DNA of 64,000 nucleotides from Actinomycetota bacterium. Its GTDB lineage: Bacteria > Actinomycetota > Acidimicrobiia > Acidimicrobiales > MedAcidi-G1. Shown here piece after piece: positions 53,515 to 62,071 of this stretch. The first letter of the stretch is position 1; each line of letters begins with the position of its first letter. Made by a program: the position numbers and the translations under genes. The stretch is taken from assembly GCA_014381945.1 (NCBI GenBank), contig JACNKQ010000024.1, positions 18,082-82,081 on the forward strand. The letters run 5' to 3'. Below the pieces are notes generated by a model. That model searched no databases. It was not told the origin of the DNA and worked only from the letters and a program-made list of their open reading frames with translations.

Positions 53515-54092
53515 ACCTCACCCAGCCATGCGGGCGCCCGGTCGAGCAGGTACTCGCTGATCGCATGGCAGCGGTCGAGGGCGTCGCAGACCCAGTTGTG
53601 TTCCTCGGCTCGGAAGTCTCCCCTGTAGAGGCCGGCCAGCGGGGTTTCGATCCGGGCGACGACGTTTATCGAGCGTTGCGGTGCGTCGGTGACCTCGGCG
53701 AATGAGTCCATTGCCGACACCTCGGTGGGGAGGCTGGTTCCGCCCAGGCCGGCCAGTTCGGTGGCGAGGACCAGCAGGTCGGGGCCGAATTCGAGTGGCG
53801 GCAGAGCCCAGGTGAACAGGATCTGGACTGTGAGGTCGTCGCTCGGGCTGGTGTCCTCGGAGAGGCTCATGACCTCGTCCTCGAAGGCCATCAACGTTCG
53901 CGGTTCGAGGTCGAGCGAGAGGTGCAGGTCGAGCGGGCCGCCGCAGGCCGCCTCAGGGTGCAGGTCGATCTCGAACGCCTGGCGCATCGAGTAGGTCTCG
54001 ACGAAGTGCCGCTCGTCGTGCACGTGGAAGCCGTGCTCGGCAGCGTGTTCCTTCAGGTCTGCGATGAAGCCGGCGACGTCGACGACGGCCAC
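53511..54092 (-). CDS. Conserved hypothetical protein
   Basis: About 193 residues from GTG 54092. It shows no enzyme motif: VAVVDVAGFIADLKEHAAEH, FHVHDERHFVETYSMRQAFE, and a long helical C-terminus (APQRSINVVARIETPLAGLY). Several conserved Asp/Glu (LDLHLSLDLEPRTLMAFEDE) may bind metal or act as an acidic patch. The first codons show a GTG start with weak SD; the overlap with tauD-like stop is convergent. Function unknown. Confidence 0.6.
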   Translation of the reverse strand: MAVVDVAGFIADLKEHAAEHGFHVHDERHFVETYSMRQAFEIDLHPEAACGGPLDLHLSLDLEPRTLMAFEDEVMSLSEDTSPSDDLTVQILFTWALPPLEFGPDLLVLATELAGLGGTSLPTEVSAMDSFAEVTDAPQRSINVVARIETPLAGLYRGDFRAEEHNWVCDALDRCHAISEYLLDRAPAWLGEV

Positions 54093-54200
54093 GGGCGGCC
54101 CTCCTGGTTCCCCGGGTGGTTCGGGGCTGGTTCGGTGTTTCGGCAACAGGTTAGGGCGACGGGAGCGGTCGCGCTGCCCCGAGGTGGTTGACTTGGCGTC

Positions 54201-54932
54201 ATGGGCGAGATCCTCGATGCGCAGAGCGTGTTGCTTGACCTGCACGCCGCAGCAGACGCGGTGGCCGCTGCGCTTTCCGACCATGTCGACTGGGGCCCGT
54301 CGGGCAACCGGCCCGACCAGTACGTCAGCGACGTCGTCGCCGACGAGGCGGTGCGTGCCGTGCTGATGCCGCTCGGCTACGGGCTGCTTAGCGAGGAGTC
54401 CGAGGTCGTGGATCCGGCTGAGGGTCGCCCCATGGTGGTTGTCGATCCGCTGGACGGTTCCACCAATGCGTCCCGCGGCATCCCGCACTACGCGGCCAGC
54501 CTCTGTGCCGTCGACGACGGGGGGCCGTTGGCTGCGGTGGTGCTGAACCTGCCGCTGGGCACGAGGTACGAAGCCGTGCGCGGCGGCGGTGCCCGCCGGG
54601 ACGGGGTGACGCTGTGGCGCGATCACCGGCCGCCGTTGTCGGAGGCGATAGTGGGCGTGTCGGGGCTACCGGCGTCGAACCCCGGTTGGGCACAGTTCCG
54701 CTGCCTGGGGGCCGCAGCCCTCGACCTGTGCGCCGTCGCAGACGGCACCCTCGACGGCTACCTCGACTGCGTAACCGACGCCCACGGCGTGTGGGACTAC
54801 CTGGGTGCCCTGCTGGTATGCGAGGAGGCCGGGGTCACGGTGGTGGATGCGCAGGGCCGCGACCTGTGTGTGTTGGAGCGATCGGCCCGCCGCACCCCGG
54901 TCGCCGGCGTGGCGCTCGAGATCCCGCGGTGA
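54201..54932 (+). CDS. Inositol-monophosphatase family protein
   Basis: A 243-residue Mg2+-dependent phosphatase. Conserved segments: LLSEESEVVDPAEGRPMVVV, then VVDPLDGSTNASRGIPHYAA (the DPxDGxxN metal motif, about residue 88), and the C-terminal AYGVWDYLGALLVCEEAG-like WDYLGALLVCEEAGVTVVD. Such enzymes cleave inositol-1-phosphate, PAP, FBP or histidinol phosphate depending on subgroup; not resolved here. Normal length. Confidence 0.9.
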   Translation: MGEILDAQSVLLDLHAAADAVAAALSDHVDWGPSGNRPDQYVSDVVADEAVRAVLMPLGYGLLSEESEVVDPAEGRPMVVVDPLDGSTNASRGIPHYAASLCAVDDGGPLAAVVLNLPLGTRYEAVRGGGARRDGVTLWRDHRPPLSEAIVGVSGLPASNPGWAQFRCLGAAALDLCAVADGTLDGYLDCVTDAHGVWDYLGALLVCEEAGVTVVDAQGRDLCVLERSARRTPVAGVALEIPR

Positions 54933-55018
54933 CCTTGCCGGCACGCCCGATTTGCGCAAGGAACATGAGAGCCGGCCCGGCGCTGGGGAGGGTGGCGCCG
55001 CTGGCTACCTTTCTGGCG

Positions 55019-56293
55019 ATGTTCGCGGCCTTTCGACGCGTGTCGCTGCGCCTGATGCTCCCGCTGCTGGTGCTGCTGGCCGCCTGCGGAAGCGTGCCAC
55101 CGGAGACGACCTCGCCTTCGTCGACCACGACGAGCGCGCCCACGACGAGCGCGCCCACGACGAGCCCGCCCACCACGACGAGCCCGCCCACCACCACGGT
55201 TGCGCCCACCACCACGGTTGCGCCCACCACCACGGTTGCGCCCACCACCACGCCGCCTCGCACGTACGACTTCAGCGCCATCGCACCGATCGTCGAGGGT
55301 TTCGTTGCCGAGCACGGGCTGAACGGTGCCGGCCTGATCGTGGTCGATCGTGACGACGGTGTGGTCCACCACGAGCACTGGGGCGAGTTCAGCCCCGACC
55401 GGATCTCGCTGATCGCCTCCTCCTCCAAGATGCTCGTGGCCGGCGTCCTGATGCGCCTTCACGAGGACGGCCTGCTCGACATCGACGCTCCGGTCGCCGA
55501 AGCAGTGCCCTGGGGGTCTGGTAATCCGGACATCACGCCGGCCCAACTGGTGTCCAACAGTTCCGGTCTGGTCGGCCTGCTGCCCAATCCGGCATACGGG
55601 CCCTACGTCTGTCAGTTCCTGCCGGTCGGCACCCTCCAGGGCTGTGCTGAGTCGATCTTCTCGACAGCCGTCGACGATGCCGACATCGTCCCCCCGGACA
55701 CCGAGTTCCGGTACGGGGGCGGGCAGTGGCAGGTCGCCGGTGGCCTCGCCGAGGCGGTGTCAGGCAGGTCCTGGGCGGAACTGCTCGACGAGGTCTACGT
55801 CGAGCCCTGCGATCTGGACGTCTTGGCCTTCAACAACCACTTCACCCAGTTCGAGTCGGAGGCGTTCGCCTACCCGGATGCGTTCGGCGGTGACCCCTCG
55901 GGGCTGGTGGCGACCGACAACCCGAACATGGAGGGCGGCGCCTACACGACCACCGGCGACTACGGCGCCCTCTTGCTCATGCACCTGCGGGAGGGCATGT
56001 GCGGCGACAACCGGGTGCTGGAACCCGAGTCGATCGCCCGACTGCACGCCGACAGGACCCTCGAGGCCCATCCGGACGGTTCCGGCGCACCCGGCTACGG
56101 CATGGGCTGGTGGGTCGACCGGGAGACGGGGCGGATCAGCGACGGCGGGGCCTACGGGACCGTTCCCTGGCTGGACCTCGACGACGGCTTCGGCGCCTAC
56201 CTGGTCATCGAGGCGACAAGCGTGCTCGGCGGCAGCCTCGCCGGGCAACTGTTCGAGCCGGTCGAGGCGGCGGTGCTGGCGGCACGCGACTGA
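55019..56293 (+). CDS. Lipoprotein serine hydrolase (beta-lactamase family), Thr/Pro linker
   Basis: A 424-residue precursor. The signal peptide ends in LLAAC; residues about 20-85 are a Thr/Pro linker with TTTVAP repeats. The catalytic domain shows SLIASSSKMLVAGVLMRLHE with the SxxK motif (about residue 145), VSNSSGLVGLLPN (YxN-type region), and a C-terminal GWWVDRETGRISDGG near the third motif. The family includes class-C-like beta-lactamases, PBP-like esterases and D-Ala-D-Ala hydrolases. Activity unknown. A gap of 86 bp separates it from the phosphatase. Start chosen at ATG 55019. Confidence 0.82.
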   Translation: MFAAFRRVSLRLMLPLLVLLAACGSVPPETTSPSSTTTSAPTTSAPTTSPPTTTSPPTTTVAPTTTVAPTTTVAPTTTPPRTYDFSAIAPIVEGFVAEHGLNGAGLIVVDRDDGVVHHEHWGEFSPDRISLIASSSKMLVAGVLMRLHEDGLLDIDAPVAEAVPWGSGNPDITPAQLVSNSSGLVGLLPNPAYGPYVCQFLPVGTLQGCAESIFSTAVDDADIVPPDTEFRYGGGQWQVAGGLAEAVSGRSWAELLDEVYVEPCDLDVLAFNNHFTQFESEAFAYPDAFGGDPSGLVATDNPNMEGGAYTTTGDYGALLLMHLREGMCGDNRVLEPESIARLHADRTLEAHPDGSGAPGYGMGWWVDRETGRISDGGAYGTVPWLDLDDGFGAYLVIEATSVLGGSLAGQLFEPVEAAVLAARD

Positions 56294-56339
56294 CCGGCCC
56301 CGGAGGCCGTCGCTACGGCACGGGTAGGCTCGCCGCCCC

Positions 56340-56413
56340 GGGCGCGTAGCTCAGATGGCGAGAGCACCTCCCTTACAAGGAGGGGGTCGGGGGTTCAAGT
56401 CCCTCCGCGCCCA
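56340..56413 (+). tRNA. tRNA-Val (TAC)
   Basis: Acceptor arms GGGCGCG and CGCGCCC pair, with discriminator A; CCA is not encoded. D-arm AGCTCAGATGGCGAGAGC, anticodon stem CCTCC/GGAGG around CTTACAA (anticodon TAC), T-arm with GGTTCAAG. Located 46 bp after the serine hydrolase. Confidence 0.95.
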
Positions 56414-56723
56414 CCGGGAATACCGCAGGTCAGAGGGGCCGGCATCGGGCTGTCTGCGGACGGGCTCGACAACTGCAGTGTGTCGGGACTTGACAGCTTG
56501 CTCGGCCAGCGACGGGTCGCCTCCACGCTGGACTGGCACACCCACGTCGGCCGACCTCATCGGCTGTGTGGTGGCTGGCGGTGCCGCCGACCGGCAGTCG
56601 GCAGCACCGCTGCAGACCCCCCGCACTCATGCTTATGGGTTTCACCGGTCCCTTTCCTTGACCGTTGGGAGGGGAAAAGTAGAATTCTCGGCAACCAGTT
56701 AGTTGAGACGTGGGAGTCTGACG
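56414..56723. other. Non-coding gap after tRNA-Val, nothing recognisable except a promoter
   Basis: About 310 bp. I found no credible gene on either strand: reading frames here lack start signals and coding character. The first part is a GC-rich stretch; the last 70 bp become AT-richer and hold a sigma-70-like promoter (56658-56685). Confidence 0.6.
56658..56685 (+). promoter_or_regulatory. Sigma-70-like promoter for the small secreted protein
   Basis: TTGACC and TAGAAT separated by 16 bp, close to consensus and unusual in this GC-rich region. Transcription would start about 56692, giving a leader of roughly 32 nt before a GGGAG ribosome site and the ATG at 56724. Confidence 0.55.
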
Positions 56724-57119
56724 ATGTTGCGAAGGGTGGGTGTCCTACTTGGGATCGTCGGCCTGCATTTGGCGGTCGCCGCGGGCGCCACATCGGCACA
56801 CAACGTGGATCTCGATGTCGGCGGGACCTGTCCACACGCGTCAGCGAGTTATCACGGCTCCGGCTGGTACGCCGTCACGGTCGCGGCCGAGTTCGGCGGG
56901 AGCGATTCGATCTGTATCGCATCTCGAGTCCGGGTGTACGGGTGGAACGTCCTAGGAGGCGACCCGGTTTCTGGTTGGGGTCGACGGGTTCACGGGGGAG
57001 ACCCCGGGGTGGTGGCGGCGGGATCCGCGGTCGTCATCTGGAAGACCGAACACCAGGTGTGGATGAATTTCGGTCCCTACTCGAACTGGTACGGACTGAC
57101 GATCCTCCACCCCTACTGA
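56724..57119 (+). CDS. Small secreted protein with two cysteines
   Basis: A 131-residue precursor with a clear signal peptide (VGVLLGIVGLHLAVAAGA, cleavage likely after ATSAH). The mature part is aromatic and Gly-rich with two Cys (GGTCPHAS, SICIASRV) that could form a disulfide; no lipobox, so secreted or periplasmic. Function unknown. GGGAG lies about 8 nt upstream of ATG 56724, downstream of a recognisable promoter. Followed 31 bp later by another exported protein. Confidence 0.72.
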   Translation: MLRRVGVLLGIVGLHLAVAAGATSAHNVDLDVGGTCPHASASYHGSGWYAVTVAAEFGGSDSICIASRVRVYGWNVLGGDPVSGWGRRVHGGDPGVVAAGSAVVIWKTEHQVWMNFGPYSNWYGLTILHPY

Positions 57120-57150
57120 CAAGCCCACTGACAAGGAGGTGTTCCTCCCG

Positions 57151-57861
57151 ATGCAGGCGAACAACAGATCGATGGGAATGGAGGCCCTCCGTGGGTGGCC
57201 CCGTGTCTTCGTGTTGGTCGTGGTGATCGGCTTTGCGGCGGCGGGTTGTGGCAGTGGCGTCGAGTTGGCCACGGCAGACGATCCTGTCGTGCCGAAGACC
57301 AAGGTCACCGTGGCCACCACTATCTCCCCAACGCCGGTGGTGGAGGCCCCGTCCGGTGAGAGGCAGCGGTTCGAGCAGATGTGGGCCGTGGCGATGGCCG
57401 ACGAGGAGATCGTCTACGGGGAGTTCTGGGTCTTCGCCAGCGAGGCAGCGGCTTGCGCCCGGCGGGGCGGCATCGATGCCTCGGTCGCTGCGTCGGGGTT
57501 CGAGAACCTGGACCTCGTCGTGGGTTTCGGTGGCCTCGGGGAGTCTGACTCCAGCGCCGATCCCGGAAGGGTTGTTGAGTTTGGAATCGAAGGAGAGGCA
57601 CTGTTAGAGGCCTGCAGCTGGACGTTCCACTGGCCGGCCCAGGCGGACTTCGGGCGCTGGGACCCGGTGTACGGGGAGCGGTTCCCGCTCGACGAGACAG
57701 TGTGGGCACAGGGCGAGGCGGCGTTCCTCGCCTGCCTCGAGGCCGAAGGCAGTGGAACCGCGCTCGGTGGCTACGACGACGCCATGGAGAAGGTCATGGC
57801 AGGCCAGGGTCTCCCCCCGGAACTGGCGCACTACTGCTTCATCATGGCGTTCGTCGACTGA
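57151..57861 (+). CDS. Exported lipoprotein of unknown function
   Basis: About 236 residues. The N-terminal signal peptide ends in GFAAAGCGS with a Cys that fits a lipobox, followed by a short Thr/Pro stretch. The rest is acidic and aromatic (FEQMWAVAMADEEIVYGEFW, FASEAAACARRGGIDASVAA) with several Cys in the second half. No family recognised. AAGGAGG lies about 11 nt upstream of ATG 57151. It shares promoter and direction with the preceding secreted protein gene, so a two-gene unit is likely. Confidence 0.7.
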   Translation: MQANNRSMGMEALRGWPRVFVLVVVIGFAAAGCGSGVELATADDPVVPKTKVTVATTISPTPVVEAPSGERQRFEQMWAVAMADEEIVYGEFWVFASEAAACARRGGIDASVAASGFENLDLVVGFGGLGESDSSADPGRVVEFGIEGEALLEACSWTFHWPAQADFGRWDPVYGERFPLDETVWAQGEAAFLACLEAEGSGTALGGYDDAMEKVMAGQGLPPELAHYCFIMAFVD

Positions 57862-58105
57862 GCACATCCAGGCCAACCCGAACGGCCGCAGGTGGCCTCG
57901 ACGGTGCACCGTCCTCGGGGTCGGCGGGACGATGCGCCGGGAAGGGGAGGTTCCAGTCACATGACCAGGGCGACTCGACCGTGCCGCGGGAGTCCGCAGG
58001 TCTGGGATAAGATCGACAGGTGGTTCGGGGACAGGGGCGGCCCGACGAGCCCAAGGTGGCCCGGGCTGACATGGTGTCCGTCGAAGACCTGCTGCCCCAC
58101 CCGCC

Positions 58106-58450
58106 ATGGTGACGATCGACGACGTGGTTTCCCGGCTCGCTGCCGCAGACTTTCGCACCACCGTCCAGTACACGGGGCCGCTCGAGCACCAGTACCTCAT
58201 GACGCACTTTCGGGACGACTACCTTTCGCTGTGGCTGGACATGCGGGAACTGATCGCCGCGACCGGGGTCGTCCGGCCGTTCCTCGGTAGCACGCAGGTC
58301 TGGAAATACGTCGACCTGCCCGACGGCTACACCTACTGGGTCATGCCGGAGTGGATCGACGACGGGTGGGAGGAGCGCTTCGACCCGGATGACCCGTACG
58401 TGCTCAACCGACAGGAGACGGAGAAGCACCTCCGGATCGGGGACGGGTAG
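58106..58450 (+). CDS. Hypothetical protein
   Basis: A 114-residue protein I do not recognise. It has an acidic-aromatic composition with LEHQYLMTHFRDDYLSLWLD and WVMPEWIDDGWEERFDPDDP, suggestive of a small globular domain. The gap upstream (57862-58105, 244 bp) holds no gene I can support. Convergent with the amidohydrolase gene at 58473. Confidence 0.55.
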   Translation: MVTIDDVVSRLAAADFRTTVQYTGPLEHQYLMTHFRDDYLSLWLDMRELIAATGVVRPFLGSTQVWKYVDLPDGYTYWVMPEWIDDGWEERFDPDDPYVLNRQETEKHLRIGDG

Positions 58451-58472
58451 GGGACCGCCGAGCCGGCTCAGC

Positions 58473-59411
58473 TCAGAGCCGGTAGGCCTCCGTGGCGGTG
58501 CCGGCGAACATGCGGGAGCGCTCCCCGGGTGAGAAGTCGGCAACCATCTTCTTGAAGGCGTTGTAGAGCACCCGGTACGGCACCGACAGCTTGTCGACCG
58601 GGAAGTTGCTCTCGAACATGCAGCGGGCCGGGCCGAAGCAGTCGATCGTGTGGAGGTAGTGGTCCCGGTGGGCCGCGACCACCTCGTCGGAGGTGGGCGG
58701 ACGGTCGGCCAGGTGCCACCCGAAGCCGTTGTCGGGCATCGCCAGGCCGCCCAGCTTGGCGAGCACGTTGGGGCACCGTGCCAGCTCGGCGATGTCGTGC
58801 TTCCAGGCCTCGAAGATCTCGTCCCGTTGTGACGCGTACGGCCCCACGCCGAGGGGCGTGCCGAAGTGGTCGAGGATGATCGTCGTGTCCGGCGCTGCAC
58901 GGGCCAGTTCGGTGAACTCCGTGATCTGGTTGTGGTAGTGCCAGCTCTCGTACGTGTGGCCCAGGCTGCCCAGGCGGCGCACGCCGCTCCGGAAGGCCTC
59001 GTCGGCGAAGAGGCCCAGCGGTGCTCCCCCGGGGATCATCATGACCTCGGGGTGTTCGGCGTGGGCACCGGCATGGCGGATGCCGCGGAACAGTCCCCGT
59101 CCGGCCTCCGCGTGGGCTGCGAGCACCTCGTCGAGGGCGTCGCCGAGGCGCAGGTCGGCGTGGGCCACGATGCCGGCGATGCGGGCGCCGTCACCCGAGG
59201 TGCTCTGGGCGGCTATCTCCGCGACGAACTCGGTCTCACCGACCGGTCGCAGGTGCACCGGTCCGTCCGTCCGGTACTGGGCCCCGCACTCCACGAACAC
59301 CGTCGCCTCCACCCGGTGACCGGAGCCGGTGTCGGCCCACAGGTCGTCGAGGAGGTACTCGGAGCCATGGTCGTCGCTCCGCCACAGGTGGTGGTGCGGA
59401 TCGACGATCAC
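58473..59411 (-). CDS. Amidohydrolase family (TIM-barrel metal-dependent hydrolase)
   Basis: About 312 residues. VIVDPHHHLWRSDDHG near the N-terminus is the metal-binding DPHHHLW motif of amidohydrolase_2/ACMSD-like enzymes; further segments are VEATVFVECGAQYRTDGPVH, GLFRGIRHAGAHAEHPEV, and TTIILDHFGTPLGVGPYASQ with the Asp-His ligand. Reaction may be lactone hydrolysis or decarboxylation; not resolved. I start at GTG 59411; an upstream CTG that overlaps the preceding stop is possible. Same strand and adjacent to the alpha/beta hydrolase gene. Confidence 0.82.
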   Translation of the reverse strand: MIVDPHHHLWRSDDHGSEYLLDDLWADTGSGHRVEATVFVECGAQYRTDGPVHLRPVGETEFVAEIAAQSTSGDGARIAGIVAHADLRLGDALDEVLAAHAEAGRGLFRGIRHAGAHAEHPEVMMIPGGAPLGLFADEAFRSGVRRLGSLGHTYESWHYHNQITEFTELARAAPDTTIILDHFGTPLGVGPYASQRDEIFEAWKHDIAELARCPNVLAKLGGLAMPDNGFGWHLADRPPTSDEVVAAHRDHYLHTIDCFGPARCMFESNFPVDKLSVPYRVLYNAFKKMVADFSPGERSRMFAGTATEAYRL

Positions 59412-59455
59412 CAGGTCCGGATCGACGACCTCCTCGGCAACGAGGTTCGGGGTGC

Positions 59456-60364
59456 TCAGGAGCCCAACCCCAGCCGGGGTCGGAGCCAGGCGCCGATCTG
59501 GGCGATGGCCTCGTCGGCCTCGGGCATGTTGCCGGTGAAGAGCTGGAACACGTGCTGCATTTCGGGGAACACGTCGAGCTGCACGTCGACGCCGGCCTCC
59601 CGCGCCACGTCGGCGAGGCGGGTCGAATCGTCGAGCAGGGTCTCCTCGTCGCCGACCTGGATGAGCAACGGGGGGATGTCGGTGAAGTCGCCGTAGAGGG
59701 GAGCGGCCAGCGGATCGCGGGCGTCGCAGCCGGCGAGGAAGACCTGGGCTCCTTCCTTCAACCTGACCGGTTCGATCAGCACGTCGACGTCGGCCCTCGT
59801 CGTCATGGAATCGCCGAGGCCCTCCATGTCGACCCACGGTGAGATCGGCACACCGCCCACCGGGAGGGGAATGCCGTCGTCGCGTAGCTTGAGCAGCGTC
59901 GACATGGTGAGGCCACCCCCGGCAGAGTCGCCGCTGATGGCGAGCCGGTCGGCGTCGAAGCCCTGGTCGAGCAACCACCGGTAGGCGGCGGTGCTGTCCT
60001 CGACGGCGGCGGGGTGCGGGTGTTCGGGGGCGAGGCGGTAGTCGACGTTCAGGACCCGACAGCCGACGGTCCTGGCGAGATGCCCGGTGAAGTTCCTGTA
60101 GGCGGAGGCCGAGCCGATCGTGTATCCGCCACCGTGTACGTACATGACGACGTGTTCGGTCGATCCGCCGTCGGGATCGGCCCAGATGGCCGGAATGCCC
60201 CCGGCGTCCACCTCGGTCCAGGTCACCCCGTCGGGATGGGTGCTCATCATCGTGAGCGCCATGTCGAGTTGGGCCCGCTGCTCCTCGATGGTGAGTTCGC
60301 CGCCGACGGATTCTCCCAGCAGCCGCAACTGCTCCTTGATCGCCAGTGCCTCTGGGCTCGCCAT
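59456..60364 (-). CDS. Alpha/beta hydrolase, HSL-type esterase
   Basis: A 302-residue esterase of the hormone-sensitive-lipase-like group: VVMYVHGGGYTIGSASAYRN (oxyanion HGGG, about residue 83), RLAISGDSAGGGLTMSTLLK (GDSAG nucleophile, about 150), ISPWVDMEGLGDSM and LLIQVGDEETLLDDSTRLAD near the catalytic Asp, with the His in EMQHVFQLF. It hydrolyses short-chain esters; substrate unknown. ATG 60364 starts a proper family N-terminus; GTG-like extensions upstream add nothing. Confidence 0.9.
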   Translation of the reverse strand: MASPEALAIKEQLRLLGESVGGELTIEEQRAQLDMALTMMSTHPDGVTWTEVDAGGIPAIWADPDGGSTEHVVMYVHGGGYTIGSASAYRNFTGHLARTVGCRVLNVDYRLAPEHPHPAAVEDSTAAYRWLLDQGFDADRLAISGDSAGGGLTMSTLLKLRDDGIPLPVGGVPISPWVDMEGLGDSMTTRADVDVLIEPVRLKEGAQVFLAGCDARDPLAAPLYGDFTDIPPLLIQVGDEETLLDDSTRLADVAREAGVDVQLDVFPEMQHVFQLFTGNMPEADEAIAQIGAWLRPRLGLGS

Positions 60365-60490
60365 GGTGGGTCGTCTTTCGGTCGAAGGTCGGTGCTGCAG
60401 GTATAGCACCCGCTAGTCGATGGGCCCAAGAGGCGCTCTGAGCAGGTTCTGCTCGCAGCCTCCACCTCCCCTCGAAAGATATCTATGTAC

Positions 60491-60509
60491 CTTGACGAGA
60501 TCTGTCAAG
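60491..60509. promoter_or_regulatory. Inverted repeat upstream of hicA (putative HicB operator)
   Basis: CTTGAC and GTCAAG flank a 7-nt core, giving a 19-bp symmetrical site 28-46 bp upstream of the hicA start. HicB antitoxins bind such sites to autoregulate. Position and symmetry only; no experimental data. Confidence 0.55.
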
Positions 60510-60536
60510 TAGTCTGAACGACAACACGTGCCGAGG

Positions 60537-60767
60537 ATGTCGAAGAGCAGGGAGTTGGTTCGACTCCTGTCGAATCATTACGGCGCAAGGAACATCAGCC
60601 AGAAGGGTTCTCATCTCAATCTCCGGGTGACCGGCAGCAACGGGGCCACGAGTACGGCGACGATCCCGGTCCACCAGGACCGGGACATCACGAGGACCTC
60701 TCTCCGCTGCATCGAACGAGATCTCGCACCATTGCCCGGCGAGGGATGGCTGAGACGTGAAGGGTGA
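60537..60767 (+). CDS. hicA: HicA-type toxin (mRNA interferase)
   Basis: A 76-residue HicA-like protein. The dsRBD-like fold shows SRELVRLLSNHYGARNISQK and the catalytic His motif QKGSHLNLRV, followed by TATIPVHQD. HicA cleaves mRNA and tmRNA; it is neutralised by HicB encoded next. An alternative GTG start at 60528 exists. A symmetrical site upstream may be the HicB operator. Confidence 0.85.
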   Translation: MSKSRELVRLLSNHYGARNISQKGSHLNLRVTGSNGATSTATIPVHQDRDITRTSLRCIERDLAPLPGEGWLRREG

Positions 60768-60783
60768 CAAGAAGGGAAGCCAC

Positions 60784-61239
60784 ATGGAGAACTACGACAT
60801 CAGGCTGATCCGAGACGAGACCGGAATCTGGGTCGGTCGCTGCGAAGAGGCGCACGCCACCACCCGGGCCCTGACGATCCGAGGCGCACTCACCGGCATC
60901 CGGGAGGCAATCTCGCTCGCCGACGATGTCGAGGAGGAAGATGTTCGGTTCCATCAGGTAGGCATCGAGTTCCAAGGGTTCGACGGCTCTGCGCTCCTGT
61001 CCGAGACATTGGCTGTTCGCGAGGAACTGGCCGCCCTTGAGCAGCGCTCCCGTGACCTGACCCGCCGCGTCGTCCGGGAGTTCTCGGCGGCCGGCGCCAC
61101 CCGGCGAGATGTCGGACCCCTGCTGGGACTCTCCGGTCAGCGCGTCGACCAGCTACTCGGGTCCTGGCGCCCGATGAGTCGCCCTCTCCTCGGAAGCCGT
61201 CCGGCGATCCAGAGGGCGGCGGCGATGAGCAGCACCTGA
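60784..61239 (+). CDS. hicB: HicB-type antitoxin
   Basis: A 151-residue protein with a HicB partially degraded RNase-H-fold N-terminus (YDIRLIRDETGIWVGRCEEA, HATTRALTIRGALTGIREAI) and a C-terminal helical DNA-binding part (DLTRRVVREFSAAGATRRDV, LGLSGQRVDQLLGSW). It starts 16 bp after hicA with AGGGAAG as ribosome site. Its 3' end overlaps the convergent DoxX gene by 103 nt, an unusually long overlap. Confidence 0.83.
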   Translation: MENYDIRLIRDETGIWVGRCEEAHATTRALTIRGALTGIREAISLADDVEEEDVRFHQVGIEFQGFDGSALLSETLAVREELAALEQRSRDLTRRVVREFSAAGATRRDVGPLLGLSGQRVDQLLGSWRPMSRPLLGSRPAIQRAAAMSST

Positions 61240-61568
61240 ACAGCCGCCCGGATCAGGTTGCCGGTGGTCGACAGGCTGGTCTCGCCGAGGGTGACGTCAT
61301 TGACCCACATGTTGAGGTTGCCGACATAGAGCACCACGAGCAGCACTGCCAGGGCGGTCGCCGCATCTCGGCGGAAGCGGACCCCGAGCAGGCCGAGCCC
61401 CACCGCGATCTCGGCCACCCCGCTCACGTACACCCATGCGGCGGCGTTCCCCAACTGCGCCGGGACGAGCGGCTCGAACCAGCGGGGATCGACGAAGTGC
61501 ATCACCCCCGAGGCGGCCATCCCCAGGCCGAGGAGGACTGCGATGAGGTTCCGGAGTCGCATCACCAT
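61137..61568 (-). CDS. DoxX-family membrane protein
   Basis: A 143-residue protein with four membrane helices (LRNLIAVLLGLGMAASGVMH, VSGVAEIAVGLGLLGVRF, ATALAVLLVVLYVGNLNMWV, AVQVLLIAAALWIAGRLP) in the DoxX pattern. It follows no redox partner. The last part of its coding sequence overlaps the HicB gene on the other strand by 103 nt, so one of the two C-termini may be shorter than called. Start ATG 61568. Confidence 0.8.
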   Translation of the reverse strand: MVMRLRNLIAVLLGLGMAASGVMHFVDPRWFEPLVPAQLGNAAAWVYVSGVAEIAVGLGLLGVRFRRDAATALAVLLVVLYVGNLNMWVNDVTLGETSLSTTGNLIRAAVQVLLIAAALWIAGRLPRRGRLIGRQDPSSWSTR

Positions 61569-61642
61569 GGCGGGAGTCTCGCAGGGAGATCCTCCGGGCA
61601 CCTGACCCGGCCCGTCCCGACGGAGGGCCACGGCTCGACCGT

Positions 61643-62071
61643 TCAGGAGCGAAGCGTCTCGATCACAGGATCGGGCGCAGTCGAGGCAGCCAGGACCGCC
61701 TCGTGCAGGGTCTCCCTGGAGGCTGGGGCAACCAGGATGTGGGTGCCGCGCAGGAGGTCCATGTACCGGAAGGTCCTGGGCCGAAGCAACTCCATTACGA
61801 CCGGATTCCTGGGATGACACCTCCGCATTGCGAGGAAATCCTGACGACGCTGGGCGCTGACCTCCCGGAACGAAAAGACGATCACGTCCTCACGCCGGGG
61901 AACCCGCTCGTCGTCGTGCACCTGCTCGCCATCATGACAGGAGCACTCGATGACCTCGAAGCCCGACGACTCGAGGAGGTCGACGATCGGTCCACGTGAC
62001 CCGTCTTTGGAGCCTTGGACGATCACACGGGGAAGGTCGGATCCGGGCGAAGGGGAAACGCCCGATGCCAT
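61643..62071 (-). CDS. Hypothetical protein, possible degenerate receiver-like domain
   Basis: A 142-residue protein: DLPRVIVQGSKDGSRGPIVD, DVIVFSFREVSAQRRQDFLA, FRYMDLLRGTHILVAPASRE, LHEAVLAASTAPDP. Alternating strands and helices resemble a small alpha/beta receiver-like fold, but the phospho-acceptor Asp cannot be identified with confidence. No family recognised. It lies between DoxX and the aldehyde dehydrogenase, divergent from the latter. Confidence 0.5.
   Translation of the reverse strand: MASGVSPSPGSDLPRVIVQGSKDGSRGPIVDLLESSGFEVIECSCHDGEQVHDDERVPRREDVIVFSFREVSAQRRQDFLAMRRCHPRNPVVMELLRPRTFRYMDLLRGTHILVAPASRETLHEAVLAASTAPDPVIETLRS

Noticed and set aside
56480..57226. Long plus-strand frame over tRNA-Val downstream gap
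   Set aside because: It overlaps two better-supported exported-protein genes, is Arg/Gly-rich and has no family features.
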